This document shows positions 8,901 to 17,079 of a stretch of 64,000 bases of DNA, one piece after another (position 1 is the stretch's first letter; each line of letters starts with the position of its first letter). A model generated the notes under the pieces. It saw only the letters and a program-made list of their open reading frames with translations. It had not been told where the DNA came from and made no database searches. Origin of the DNA: Actinomadura barringtoniae. GTDB taxonomy: Bacteria > Actinomycetota > Actinomycetes > Streptosporangiales > Streptosporangiaceae. The position numbers and the translations under genes were made by a program. The stretch spans positions 248,001-312,000 of the forward strand of contig NZ_JAGEOJ010000009.1 in assembly GCF_017573505.1 (NCBI RefSeq), given 5' to 3'.

Positions 8901-9068
8901 TCAGCACTTCTTGGTCGTGCAGCCGACCCACTGGCAGCCGCCGCCGTCGCTGCAGCACTGCCACCAGCAGAGCTTGCCGCTCTTGCAGCTCAGGGCGCGG
9001 CTGCAGCTGGCGTCGGCGGTGGCCTTTCCGGCCAGCCGCGTGATGATGCGATCGGCGAGACGGGTCAT
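8901..9068 (-). CDS. Cys-rich small secreted peptide precursor (candidate natural product)
   Basis: A 55-residue peptide unlike anything I recognise by name. Residues 1-20 form an amphipathic leader (MTRLADRIITRLAGKATADA) ending in Ala-Asp-Ala, a classic signal-peptidase AXA site. The remaining 35 residues carry eight cysteines (22, 28, 34, 38, 39, 45, 50, 55) and three tryptophans (35, 36, 47). The spacing includes C-C-CC-C-C, as in cystine-knot peptides. The ATG has a good Shine-Dalgarno (GAGGAG). A longer in-frame reading to 9179 lacks this site and is rejected. It heads an operon encoding redox, export and protease functions, which is the main argument that it is real. Too small for most automatic gene callers. 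Confidence 0.8.
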   Translation of the reverse strand: MTRLADRIITRLAGKATADASCSRALSCKSGKLCWWQCCSDGGGCQWVGCTTKKC

Positions 9069-9384
9069 GGTGTCTCCTCTCCGGCCCGGGGTCTCCGGCC
9101 CGTGTTGACAATTTCGATCATGAGAACGGCGGGATTTTCGGCGCAAGACGTGCAAGACGACCGATTTTTTAATGATCAAGAAGCCCAGCTCGCGCCGGTT
9201 TCGGAGATTCCAAGATCATTAACGATTCATGTCCTAAACGATCTTGAAACCCGGTAATACCGGTCGGTTGCGTAGCGTTGCGTAGCCAGGTTCGCGACGC
9301 ACCGTGGCCGGGCCCGTCTCGGTGGCGTGGCGCTCGGGTAGCGTGCAAGGATCTCTGCAAGGACGAATCCGAGGAGGGGACGCC
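9069..9384. promoter_or_regulatory. Divergent control region between peptide cluster and prcB
   Basis: This 316-bp gene-free stretch is noticeably AT-richer than its surroundings and must hold the promoters of both the peptide operon (minus) and prcB (plus). Visible elements: a 9-bp inverted repeat TTAATGATC / GATCATTAA at 9169-9177 and 9214-9222; the palindrome CCGGTA-A-TACCGG at 9251-9263; a 10-bp tandem repeat GTTGCGTAGC at 9267-9286; and a TAGCGT -10-like hexamer about 40 bp before prcB. Which element serves which gene is not known. Confidence 0.5.
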
Positions 9385-10224
9385 GTGACCGCCTGGAGTG
9401 AAGATGAGGGTCTGCCGCCCGAGTTCTTCGTGGCGGGGTCGCCCTCGTTCGTGGACTTCCTGAAGGCCAGGTCGCCCGAGCTGCTCCCGGTGAACCGCAA
9501 CCCCCGCGATCGCTCCTCCCTGGAGCTGCCGCACGGCACGACGATCCTGGCGCTGACGTTCCCCGGCGGCGTGATGATGGCCGGTGACCGGCGCGCCACC
9601 CGGGGCAACGAGATCGCCTACCGCGAGCTGCAGAAGGTGCAGCAGGCGGGCGAGCACTCGGTCGTCGCGTTCGCCGGAACGGTCGGGCTGGCGCTGGACA
9701 TGGTCCGGCTGTTCCAGGTCGAGCTGGAGCACTACGAGAAGATGGAGACGGTCACCCTGTCCCTGCAGGGGCAGGCGCGCCGCCTGGGCGCCGTCATCCA
9801 GGCCAACCTCGCGCAGGCACTGCAGGGTCTCGCCGTCGTGCCGCTCTTCGCCGGGTTCGACACCGAGACCGGCACGGGCCGGATCTACACCTACGACATC
9901 ATCGGCGTGCCGCAGGAGGCCCGCGACTACCACGCCGACGGCTCGGGCTCCCCGTACGCCCAGGGCGCGCTCAAGAAGCTCTACCGGCGCGACCTGTCCG
10001 AGCGGGAGGCCGCCGCGGTCTGCGTGCAGGCGCTGTACGACGCGGCCGACGACGATTCGGCCACCGGCGGGCCCGACCTGACCCGCCGCCTTTTCCCGAC
10101 GATCTCGGTCGTGACCGCCGACGGCTACCGCAGGCTGCCCGAGGACGAGATCGCCGCGATCGTCGAGGAGGTCGTCGAGGCCCGCATGGAGCGGCCGGAC
10201 GGCCCGGTCGCGCCGCTGCGCTAG
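9385..10224 (+). CDS. prcB: 20S proteasome beta subunit, orphan gene without prcA
   Basis: Catalytic beta subunit of the actinobacterial proteasome, 279 residues. A 51-residue propeptide ends in PHG, and the mature protein starts at Thr52 (TTILALTFPGGVMMAGDRR), the autocatalytic nucleophile. Counting from that Thr, Asp17 and Lys33 are conserved, as are the GSGS segment and DAADDDSATGGPD, so it should be active. The GTG start has an AGGAGGGG Shine-Dalgarno and agrees with family propeptide length. In most actinomycetes prcB is followed by prcA and lies near pup, dop and mpa. Here none of these is adjacent, and a PolX gene follows instead. It is either a second beta subunit or a separated one. 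Confidence 0.93.
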   Translation: MTAWSEDEGLPPEFFVAGSPSFVDFLKARSPELLPVNRNPRDRSSLELPHGTTILALTFPGGVMMAGDRRATRGNEIAYRELQKVQQAGEHSVVAFAGTVGLALDMVRLFQVELEHYEKMETVTLSLQGQARRLGAVIQANLAQALQGLAVVPLFAGFDTETGTGRIYTYDIIGVPQEARDYHADGSGSPYAQGALKKLYRRDLSEREAAAVCVQALYDAADDDSATGGPDLTRRLFPTISVVTADGYRRLPEDEIAAIVEEVVEARMERPDGPVAPLR

Positions 10225-10253
10225 CCCGGTCGCGCCGCTGCGCCAGCCCGGTC
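10202..10253. repeat. 22-bp tandem duplication spanning the prcB stop codon
   Basis: A 22-bp unit beginning GCCCGGTCGCG occurs twice in tandem with one mismatch, followed by the first eight bases of a third copy. The mismatch falls at the prcB stop: the first copy carries CTA as part of the TAG stop, the second has CCA. This looks like a replication-slippage duplication at the 3' end of prcB. Confidence 0.8.
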
Positions 10254-10308
10254 AGGTCGCGGTCGCCGCCTCGCCGGAGTGTCACCGGCGATCCGTAGGA
10301 TTGCCCGC

Positions 10309-12024
10309 ATGGCTAGGGCGAACGACGAGGCGGCGGACCTCATCCAGGAGCTGGCGGACCTGCTCTCGATCACCGGCGGCGACGGGTTCAAGATCCGTGC
10401 GTACGAGAAGGCCGCGCGGGCGATCGCGGGCCATCCCGACGACATCTCGGGGATGGACCTGGCCGGGCTCCGCAAGATCCCTGCGGTGGGCGAGGCGATC
10501 GCCAAGAAGGTCCTGGACTACAACGCGACCGGCACCATCCGCCAGGTCGAGGACCTGCGGGCGCAGATCCCCGCCGGGGTACGTGCCCTCACGGCGATCC
10601 CGACGCTCGGACCCAAGAAGGCCCTCGCGGTCTACGAGGAGCTCGGCATCTCCTCGGTCCCCGAGCTCGCCGAGGCGATCAAGGAGGGCCGGCTGCGCGG
10701 GCTCAAGGGCTTCGGCGCCAAGACCGAGGACAACATCCTGCACGGCATCGACCTGATGCGGCAGGCCGGCGAGCGGGTGCTGATCGATGTGGCCGCCGAC
10801 CTGGCCGAGGAGATCGTCGCGGCGCTCTCCCCGCTGGCCGAGCGCTGCACCCACGCAGGGTCGCTGCGCCGGATGCGCGAGACCATCGGCGACGTCGACA
10901 TCCTGGCCGCCTCTACCGAGCCCAGGCCGATCATGGAGGCGTTCACCGCGCTCCCGTTCGTCACCGATGTGATCGCGAGCGGCGACAAGAAGACCTCGAT
11001 CCGCACCACCCGGGGTCTGCAGGTCGACCTGCGTGTCGTGCCGCCCGAGTCGTGGGGCGCGGCCCTGCAGTACTTCACCGGCTCGCAGGGCCACAACATC
11101 CGCACCCGTGAGATCGCGGTCCGCGCGGGCCTCAAGCTGTCGGAGTACGGCCTGTTCTCCGCTGAGAGCGGCGAGCTGATCGTCTCCGAGACCGAGGAGG
11201 AGGTCTACGAGCGGCTCGGCCTCCCGTGGGTCCCGCCGACGCTGCGCGAGGACGGCGGCGAGATCGAGGCGGCGCTCAAGAACGAGCTGCCGCGCCTGGT
11301 CACCGCCCAGGACCTCAGGGGCGACCTGCACAGCCACACCGACCTCACCGACGGCGTGGCGACGCTGGAGGAGATGGTCGCGGCCGCCGCCGAGCGCGGC
11401 CTGGAGTACTACGCGATCACCGACCACGCGCCCAACCTGTTCATGCAGCGGATGACCGACGAGAAGATGCTCGCCCAGCGCGAGCAGGTCCGCGAACTGC
11501 AGGCCAAGTACCCGGACCTCACCCTGCTGCACGGCACCGAGCTCAACATCGACCCCGACGGCGAGGTCGACTGGGACGCCGACTTCCTCGCCGGGTTCGA
11601 CGTCTGCGTCGCCTCGGTGCACTCGGCGTTCACCCAGTCGCAGGCCGAGATGACGCGCCGCTTCGTCCGCGCCTGCGAGAACCCGCACGTCCACGTGATC
11701 GGGCACCCGACCGCCCGCCTCATCGGCAAGCGCTCCCCCGTCGACGCCGACTGGGACGAGGTCTTCCGCGCCGCCGCCCGCACCGGGACGGCGCTGGAGG
11801 TCGACTCGTTCCCCGACCGGCTCGACCTGCCCGCCGACCTGATCCGGCGGGCCCGCCGCCTCGGCGTGAAGTTCTCCATCGACACCGACGCGCACGCGCT
11901 CGGCCACCACCGCAACATCCGCTACGGCGTCGGCACGGCCCAGCGCGGCTGGCTCACCCCCGACGACGTGATCAACACCTGGCCGCTGGACCGTCTGCGG
12001 GCCTTCCTCCGCAAGCGGTCCTAG
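10309..12024 (+). CDS. polX: DNA polymerase X family protein with PHP domain
   Basis: Two-part repair enzyme of the bacterial PolX type, 571 residues. The N-terminal part holds the helix-hairpin-helix region (LRKIPAVGEAIAKKV; IPTLGPKKALAVYEEL) and a nucleotidyltransferase palm with GSLRRMRETIGDVDILAAS, where DVD supplies metal-binding aspartates. From about residue 335 the PHP phosphoesterase domain begins (GDLHSHTDLTDG) with later metal ligands at TDHAPN, HGTELNIDP, HSAFT, GHPTARL and DTDAHALG. Known PolX proteins combine gap-filling synthesis with 3'-5' exonuclease or phosphatase activity in base-excision repair. The ATG giving MARANDEAADLIQ is chosen; an upstream GTG adds ten residues. Confidence 0.92.
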   Translation: MARANDEAADLIQELADLLSITGGDGFKIRAYEKAARAIAGHPDDISGMDLAGLRKIPAVGEAIAKKVLDYNATGTIRQVEDLRAQIPAGVRALTAIPTLGPKKALAVYEELGISSVPELAEAIKEGRLRGLKGFGAKTEDNILHGIDLMRQAGERVLIDVAADLAEEIVAALSPLAERCTHAGSLRRMRETIGDVDILAASTEPRPIMEAFTALPFVTDVIASGDKKTSIRTTRGLQVDLRVVPPESWGAALQYFTGSQGHNIRTREIAVRAGLKLSEYGLFSAESGELIVSETEEEVYERLGLPWVPPTLREDGGEIEAALKNELPRLVTAQDLRGDLHSHTDLTDGVATLEEMVAAAAERGLEYYAITDHAPNLFMQRMTDEKMLAQREQVRELQAKYPDLTLLHGTELNIDPDGEVDWDADFLAGFDVCVASVHSAFTQSQAEMTRRFVRACENPHVHVIGHPTARLIGKRSPVDADWDEVFRAAARTGTALEVDSFPDRLDLPADLIRRARRLGVKFSIDTDAHALGHHRNIRYGVGTAQRGWLTPDDVINTWPLDRLRAFLRKRS

Positions 12025-12039
12025 CGGACAGGTGCCGTT

Positions 12040-13719
12040 CTAGCGTCGGCGGCGGGCGGTGCCGAAGAGGCCGCGTTCGATCTTCTTGGCGAGCGTGTTG
12101 CCCAGCGACGTGCCGACCGAAAGCAGCATGTCCTCGAGCATGTTGTCCGGCTCGGAGCTCTTGGTCGAGCGCCGGGACCGGGTCGAGGTCGACCGGCTCG
12201 AGCCCGACGAGGACTTGCGGGACCGGCTCGGCGGCGGCAGCGGGTCCTGGATCGGGTCGTAGGGCGGCAGCGGCTCGTAGTAGGTCGGCGCCTGCTGTGC
12301 GGGCGCCGGCTCGGGCGTCGCGGCGGGAGCGGGCTCGGGCTCCGGCTCGGCCATGCGGGCGGCCAGGATCTCGTACGCCGACTCGCGGTCCACGGCCTGG
12401 CCGTACTTCCCGTTCAGCTGCGACCCGGTGATGATCTGCTGGACGAGCGCCGGGTCGGACGGGCCCATCCGCGACTGCGGCGGGCGCAGCCGCGTCCAGG
12501 CCACCGGGGTCGGGGCGCCCTTGTCCGACAGCACCGTGACCACGGCCTCGCCGATGCTGAGCTGGGTCAGCACCTCTTCCAGGTCGTACTCGGAGTACGG
12601 GAAGGTCGAGACGGTCGCCTTGAGCGCCTTGGCGTCGTTCGGGGTGAAGGCGCGCAGCGCGTGCTGGATGCGCGCGCCGAGCTGCCCGAGAACGTCCTCG
12701 GGCACGTCCTTGGGCGTCTGGGTGACGAAGAAGACGCCGATGCCCTTGGAGCGGATCAGCCGCACGGTCTGGGTGACGGCGCTGAGGAACGCCTTGGAGG
12801 CGTCCTTGAAGAGCAGGTGCGCCTCGTCGAAGAAGAAGACCAGCTTGGGCCGGTCGGCGTCGCCGACCTCGGGCATCTCCTGGAACAGTTCGGCCAGCAG
12901 CCACATCAGGAACGTGGAGAACAGCGCCGGGCGGTCCTGCAGCCGTGGCAGCTCCAGGATCGAGACCACGCCCCGGCCGTCCTGGATCGTCGTGCGCAGC
13001 AGGTCGGCCGGATCGAACTGCGGCTCGCCGAAGAACTGGTCCGCGCCCTGCGCCTCCAGGTTGACCACGTTGCGCAGGATCACCCCGGCGGTGGCCTTGG
13101 ACAGGCCGCCCACGCCCTTGAGCTCCTCGGCCCCCTCGGCGCTGGTGAGGAACTGGATCACCGCGCGCAGGTCCTTGAGGTCCAGCAGGGGCAGCCCGGC
13201 CGTGTCGGCGTAGTGGAAGATCAGGCCGAGCGAGGACTCCTGGGTCTGGTTCAGGTCCAGGACCTTGGAGAGCAGCGTCGGGCCGAAGTCGGTGACGGTG
13301 GCGCGCAGCGGGACGCCCTCGCCCTCGCCGCCCAGCGCGAAGAACTCGGTGGGGCAGCCCGCCGCGGCCCAGTCGGCACCGACCGAGGCCGCCCGCTCCT
13401 TGACCTTGTCGCCCGCCTCACCCGGTGAGGCCATGCCGGTCAGGTCGCCCTTGATGTCGGCCAGGAAGACCGGGACGCCCTGCGCGGACAGTTGCTCGGC
13501 CAGCACCTGCAGGGTCACGGTCTTGCCCGTGCCGGTCGCGCCGGCGACCAGCCCGTGCCGGTTCAGCATCCGCAGCGGGATGCGGACCTTGGCGTCCGGG
13601 CGGCCCTGGCCGTCGACGACCAGCGCGCCGACCTCCAGCACCGGCCCGTCGAAGGCGTACCCGCTCGCGATCGACGCGGCGAGATCGCCCCCGTCCGGGC
13701 CTGTTTCCTTGTCGGCCAT
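12040..13719 (-). CDS. HerA-like P-loop ATPase (DUF853 / YjgR family)
   Basis: A 559-residue ATPase related to the HerA/FtsK DNA translocases. Walker A is GATGTGKTVTL near residue 60, the segment DIKGDLTGMA follows, and Walker B with its acidic tail is LVFFFDEAHLLF. These are diagnostic for the YjgR/DUF853 family, whose biological role is unsettled. The C-terminal 110 residues are low complexity: Pro/Glu/Ala-rich, then Ser/Arg-rich, then a short conserved end (DNMLEDMLLSVGTSLGNTLAKKIERGLFG). ATG 13719 is preferred over an upstream GTG because of a G5 tract at ideal distance. Convergent with polX, so not co-regulated with it. Confidence 0.88.
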   Translation of the reverse strand: MADKETGPDGGDLAASIASGYAFDGPVLEVGALVVDGQGRPDAKVRIPLRMLNRHGLVAGATGTGKTVTLQVLAEQLSAQGVPVFLADIKGDLTGMASPGEAGDKVKERAASVGADWAAAGCPTEFFALGGEGEGVPLRATVTDFGPTLLSKVLDLNQTQESSLGLIFHYADTAGLPLLDLKDLRAVIQFLTSAEGAEELKGVGGLSKATAGVILRNVVNLEAQGADQFFGEPQFDPADLLRTTIQDGRGVVSILELPRLQDRPALFSTFLMWLLAELFQEMPEVGDADRPKLVFFFDEAHLLFKDASKAFLSAVTQTVRLIRSKGIGVFFVTQTPKDVPEDVLGQLGARIQHALRAFTPNDAKALKATVSTFPYSEYDLEEVLTQLSIGEAVVTVLSDKGAPTPVAWTRLRPPQSRMGPSDPALVQQIITGSQLNGKYGQAVDRESAYEILAARMAEPEPEPAPAATPEPAPAQQAPTYYEPLPPYDPIQDPLPPPSRSRKSSSGSSRSTSTRSRRSTKSSEPDNMLEDMLLSVGTSLGNTLAKKIERGLFGTARRRR

Positions 13720-13738
13720 GCGCACCCCCGTGTCGCGG

Positions 13739-14611
13739 TCAGCCGGCTGGGCAGGCGCCGAGCATCTCGCCGAGCGCCGCCTTCTCCTGTGTCGTCACCG
13801 ACAGTCCGTATCGTTTCTTGATCCCTACCCAGCGTGACGCGTAGGAGCACCACGAGGAGCGCTGCGGCTTCCACTGATCTGGGGTTTTGCTGCTCTTGTC
13901 CTGGTTCGCCCGCTTGTCGACCGCGAGCATGTCGTCGATGTCATTGGCGAACTGGACCCGCCGTTCCTGGGTCCAGGTGGAGGCGCCCGAACGCCAGGCC
14001 GCGCCGAGCGCCACGACGTGATCGATCTGGATCTGCGACGGCTTGTAGCGCGAGTAGGGGTGAACGGCCCCGGTGAAGGGGTCGGTGAGCGTCCCGGAGA
14101 AGATGATGCAGCGGTTGCGGTCCCCGGCCTTCACTCCGGTCAGGTCGCGCCGCAGGACCTCGTCGCGCGCCTCGCAGCCGCCCGGGAGCTTCGGATAGTG
14201 GCCCTCCCCCGACCAGCCGGGGCCGAACGCGCCGCGCTGGTAGTGCTCGGAGTCGCGGTTGCGCGCCTCCACCAGGGTCGCGAGCTCGCTCTTGGCCGTG
14301 GCGGGCGCGGGCGGGAACCCGCTGGCGGCCGTCGGCGGTGTCACGGTCGCGTACGCGGAGGCGGGCGCCGAAGCGGCGGCCGAGGGAGACGGTGACGCCG
14401 ACGGTGAGCCCCCGGCGGGCGACGGCTCGGGCGTCGGGGAGGCCGACGGCGTGGCCGACCACAGATGCGACGCGGGCTTCACCAGGTGGCGCAGCGGGCC
14501 GTCGCCCGTGGCCCACCAGACCGCCGCGAGCAGGACCGCGATCGTGCCGATCCACCGCGCGCGCCGCCAGACCCGGCGACGATGGGTGCGATCCCGGTCA
14601 CGGTAGGTCAC
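13739..14611 (-). CDS. Secreted or membrane-anchored HNH (DUF1524-type) nuclease
   Basis: A 290-residue protein with an Arg-rich cytoplasmic start, one transmembrane segment (WIGTIAVLLAAVWWATG), a Ser/Pro/Ala-rich linker of about 70 residues and a C-terminal nuclease-like domain. That domain has IQIDHVVALGAAW, a downstream DDMLAVDKRANQDKSSKTPDQWKP and a paired-cysteine pattern, matching DUF1524 HNH nucleases found in many actinomycete exoproteins. The catalytic His is in DHV. Location is probably the outer face of the membrane, where it could degrade environmental DNA. Start is GTG with no strong ribosome-binding site. It lies 19 bp upstream of the HerA-like gene on the same strand. Confidence 0.8.
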   Translation of the reverse strand: MTYRDRDRTHRRRVWRRARWIGTIAVLLAAVWWATGDGPLRHLVKPASHLWSATPSASPTPEPSPAGGSPSASPSPSAAASAPASAYATVTPPTAASGFPPAPATAKSELATLVEARNRDSEHYQRGAFGPGWSGEGHYPKLPGGCEARDEVLRRDLTGVKAGDRNRCIIFSGTLTDPFTGAVHPYSRYKPSQIQIDHVVALGAAWRSGASTWTQERRVQFANDIDDMLAVDKRANQDKSSKTPDQWKPQRSSWCSYASRWVGIKKRYGLSVTTQEKAALGEMLGACPAG

Positions 14612-14634
14612 ATGACGATCATAGAAGCCCGAGG

Positions 14635-15654
14635 TCAGGCGGGCTGCGGCGCCTCGCGGACGACGGTGACCGGCTCGGCCGCCGGGACCTGGCCGCGGTC
14701 ACGGGTGGCGAACACCACCCGCAGCGCGGCGATCCACATCAGGGCCGCACCGAGCATGTGCATCACGACCAGCGTGGCGGGCACGCCGGTGAAGTACTGG
14801 ATGTAACCGATCATGCCCTGGGCCAGCTCCAGCACGAACAGCTCCAGCACGCGCCGCCGCAGCGCCGCCGGTGCCCCGGAGCGGTGCGCCATGATCAGCA
14901 GGGTCACGGTGAGCGCCACGGTGATCCAGGCGAGCCCGGCGTGCACCTTGGCCACGTCCTCGATCACGAAGCCCCAGCGGTGGGCCTTGTCGTCCCCGGC
15001 GTGCGGGCCGGTGCCGGTGACGACCGTCCCGGCGATGAGCACGATCCCGGCGGCCCCGCACAGGGCGAACGCCATCCGCCGAAGCCCCGGCCCGACCAGG
15101 GGGCGCGGCGCCTCGTCGCCCTCCCCGGCGCGGACCCACAGCGCCACACAGAAGATCAGCAGCGCGGGCGAGATCAGGAAGTGCAGGCCGACCGCGGCCG
15201 GGTGCAGGTCGGTGAGGACCACGATGCCGCCGACGACGGCCTGGGCGACCACGCTCATCGGCTGGGCCAGGGCGAGCAGCACCAGGTCCTTGCGGCGCGG
15301 CCGGAGCCGCAGCGCGGCCACGAAGACCAGCACGCCGATGGCCAGGACGAGGAAGGTCAGCATGCGGTTGCCGAACTCGATCGCCATGTTGACCGCGTGG
15401 TGGTCGGGGTTGGAGGTCGGGACGAGGCTGGTGCCCGTGCACTTGGGCCAGTCGGGGCAGCCGAGGCCGGACTTGGTGACCCGGACCGCTCCCCCGGTGC
15501 CGATGATGCCCGCGTTCCCGATCACCCCGAGCAGGGCCAGCAGCCGCATCGAGCCGGGCGTGGGATGCCAGACGGCGCCCCAGGCTCGGGTCAGCGGGTT
15601 ACCCCACGAGGAACGGGAGGAGACAGCATCGGATCGCTCAGCCACGGAATTCAT
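14635..15654 (-). CDS. ctaA: Heme A synthase
   Basis: Multi-pass membrane enzyme (339 aa, eight hydrophobic segments) that oxidises the C8 methyl of heme O to give heme A for cytochrome aa3 oxidase. Recognisable CtaA/COX15 elements are GGAVRVTKSGLGCPDWPKC near residue 60 with its Cys pair, the heme-ligand histidines in SNPDHHAVNMAIEFGNRM and DVAKVHAGLAWITV, and a C-terminal repeat ending LVVMHMLGAALMW. Heme O synthase (ctaB) lies 1.4 kb upstream on the same strand, with a PrsW gene between. The annotated ATG may be four codons too early, since a GTG follows. Confidence 0.92.
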   Translation of the reverse strand: MNSVAERSDAVSSRSSWGNPLTRAWGAVWHPTPGSMRLLALLGVIGNAGIIGTGGAVRVTKSGLGCPDWPKCTGTSLVPTSNPDHHAVNMAIEFGNRMLTFLVLAIGVLVFVAALRLRPRRKDLVLLALAQPMSVVAQAVVGGIVVLTDLHPAAVGLHFLISPALLIFCVALWVRAGEGDEAPRPLVGPGLRRMAFALCGAAGIVLIAGTVVTGTGPHAGDDKAHRWGFVIEDVAKVHAGLAWITVALTVTLLIMAHRSGAPAALRRRVLELFVLELAQGMIGYIQYFTGVPATLVVMHMLGAALMWIAALRVVFATRDRGQVPAAEPVTVVREAPQPA

Positions 15655-15711
15655 CGTATGGCCGCCCGTCCGCGACCTTGACCCGACCCCGGGTCACGTG
15701 TCTCACAAGGC

Positions 15712-16980
15712 TCAGACCCGGTACGGCGGCCCCGGCGGCGGGCCCAGGGGCGGACCGAGCGGCGGCCCGGGCGGGCCGGGCTGGGCGGGCGGCGGCATGA
15801 AGCCCGAGGGGCCCTGCGGGGCCCAGGGCGGCCCCGCGGCGGGCGCCATCCGGGGCGGGGTGCGCAGGAACGCCTGCCGTGCCATGCCCATGAGCGACAG
15901 CAGCGAGTCGCGCCGGGCCACGAACCACCGCTGATCGGCGTTCCCGCGTTCGGCCCGCTTGTGCAGCAGCGTCAGCTCCGTGGCGGCCAGCTGGTAGTCC
16001 AACATCGCCTTGCCCGCGGTGGGCCCGCCGACCGACTTGGCCCAGCGGCGGGCCGCCCGTCTGGAGTGCAGGCTGCGCAGCATCTGGATGTCCTGCGGCG
16101 TCACCAGGCCCGTGCTCTCGTACTGCGGAAGGTAGGCCTCGATGCGTTTGACCGTCTGGCGACGCTCCAGGACCACGATGGTGATCAGGACGATCAGCAC
16201 GCAGAAGTCCAGCGCGTAGACGATCAGCAGGCCGCCCATGCCGAACGTGGTGGCGCCGTTCCAGAGCCCGTGCAGGAGCATGGCGCCCAGCAGGCCGAGC
16301 AGCGGCGCGATGACCTGCTTGCCGCGGTGGGTGGCCGCGTAGGCGACGCCGAGGCCCGTCATGGAGGTGAAGAGCGGGTGGCTGAGCGGGGCGATCACCC
16401 CGCGCAGGATGAAGACGGCCTGGAGCTGCTGCGCGCCGCCGTCCTCGAAGGCCCGCATGTAGTAGGTGATGTTCTCCATCATCGCGAAGCCGAGTCCGAC
16501 CATGCTCGCGTAGATGATGCCGTCGGCGAAGCCGTCGATCTCGTTGCGGCGCTTCCACAGCAGCACGAACAGGACCGAGCCCTTGAGCGACTCCTCGATC
16601 AGCGGCGCCCCGAAGGTGGCGCTGACGAAGTGGCCCTCGGTCTCGCCGAAGATCGGCACGGTCACGTACAGCAGGCCGAGCGTGTTCAGCACCAGCGCGC
16701 CGAGGACCGCCACCCCGGCGCCCCACATGAAGGAGAAGATCAGCGCGCGCGGCGGCTCGGGCTCCAGCCGGTCCAGCGTCAGCACGAGCGCGACCAGCAG
16801 CGGGATGGGCAGGATGGCCAGGATCAGGCCGACCCAGAACCCGGCGCCGCCGAAGACGGCGTCCACGCCGAGCGCCAGCAGGGCGCACAGCGAGCAGACG
16901 ATCAAGCCGAAGATCAGGCCGATCGCCGGGCGCCCGGGCATACGCCCCTCGAGCACCGCTTTCGGATCAACGCGTGCCAT
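15712..16980 (-). CDS. PrsW-family intramembrane metalloprotease
   Basis: A 422-residue protein with about eight transmembrane segments. The PrsW active-site motifs are present: FGAPLIEESLKG (EE pair), MVGLGFAMMENITYY (EN), and histidines in LSHPLFTSMTGLGVAY. PrsW proteases in Bacillus cleave anti-sigma factors; the actinobacterial target here is unknown. The C-terminal 50 residues are a Pro/Gly repeat tail (PPLGPPLGPPPGPP), probably cytoplasmic and disordered. It sits between ctaA and ctaB on the same strand, but nothing in the sequence ties it to heme synthesis. Confidence 0.88.
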   Translation of the reverse strand: MARVDPKAVLEGRMPGRPAIGLIFGLIVCSLCALLALGVDAVFGGAGFWVGLILAILPIPLLVALVLTLDRLEPEPPRALIFSFMWGAGVAVLGALVLNTLGLLYVTVPIFGETEGHFVSATFGAPLIEESLKGSVLFVLLWKRRNEIDGFADGIIYASMVGLGFAMMENITYYMRAFEDGGAQQLQAVFILRGVIAPLSHPLFTSMTGLGVAYAATHRGKQVIAPLLGLLGAMLLHGLWNGATTFGMGGLLIVYALDFCVLIVLITIVVLERRQTVKRIEAYLPQYESTGLVTPQDIQMLRSLHSRRAARRWAKSVGGPTAGKAMLDYQLAATELTLLHKRAERGNADQRWFVARRDSLLSLMGMARQAFLRTPPRMAPAAGPPWAPQGPSGFMPPPAQPGPPGPPLGPPLGPPPGPPYRV

Positions 16981-17079
16981 GCCGTGAGCGTAACCGGACC
17001 GTCAGAGGCTCGTTAAGGCGGGAGCCGCCCAGGCGGGCAACCAGATCCGGACAAACTCGAAGGGATCAGGGCGAAAGAA

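Noticed and set aside
9105..9110. TTGACA hexamer as a -35 box on the plus strand
   Set aside because: No -10 element at proper distance and over 270 bp from prcB.
8901..9179. Longer 92-residue version of the Cys-rich peptide
   Set aside because: The extra N-terminus lies in the AT-rich promoter region and has no ribosome-binding site, whereas the internal ATG has a strong one.
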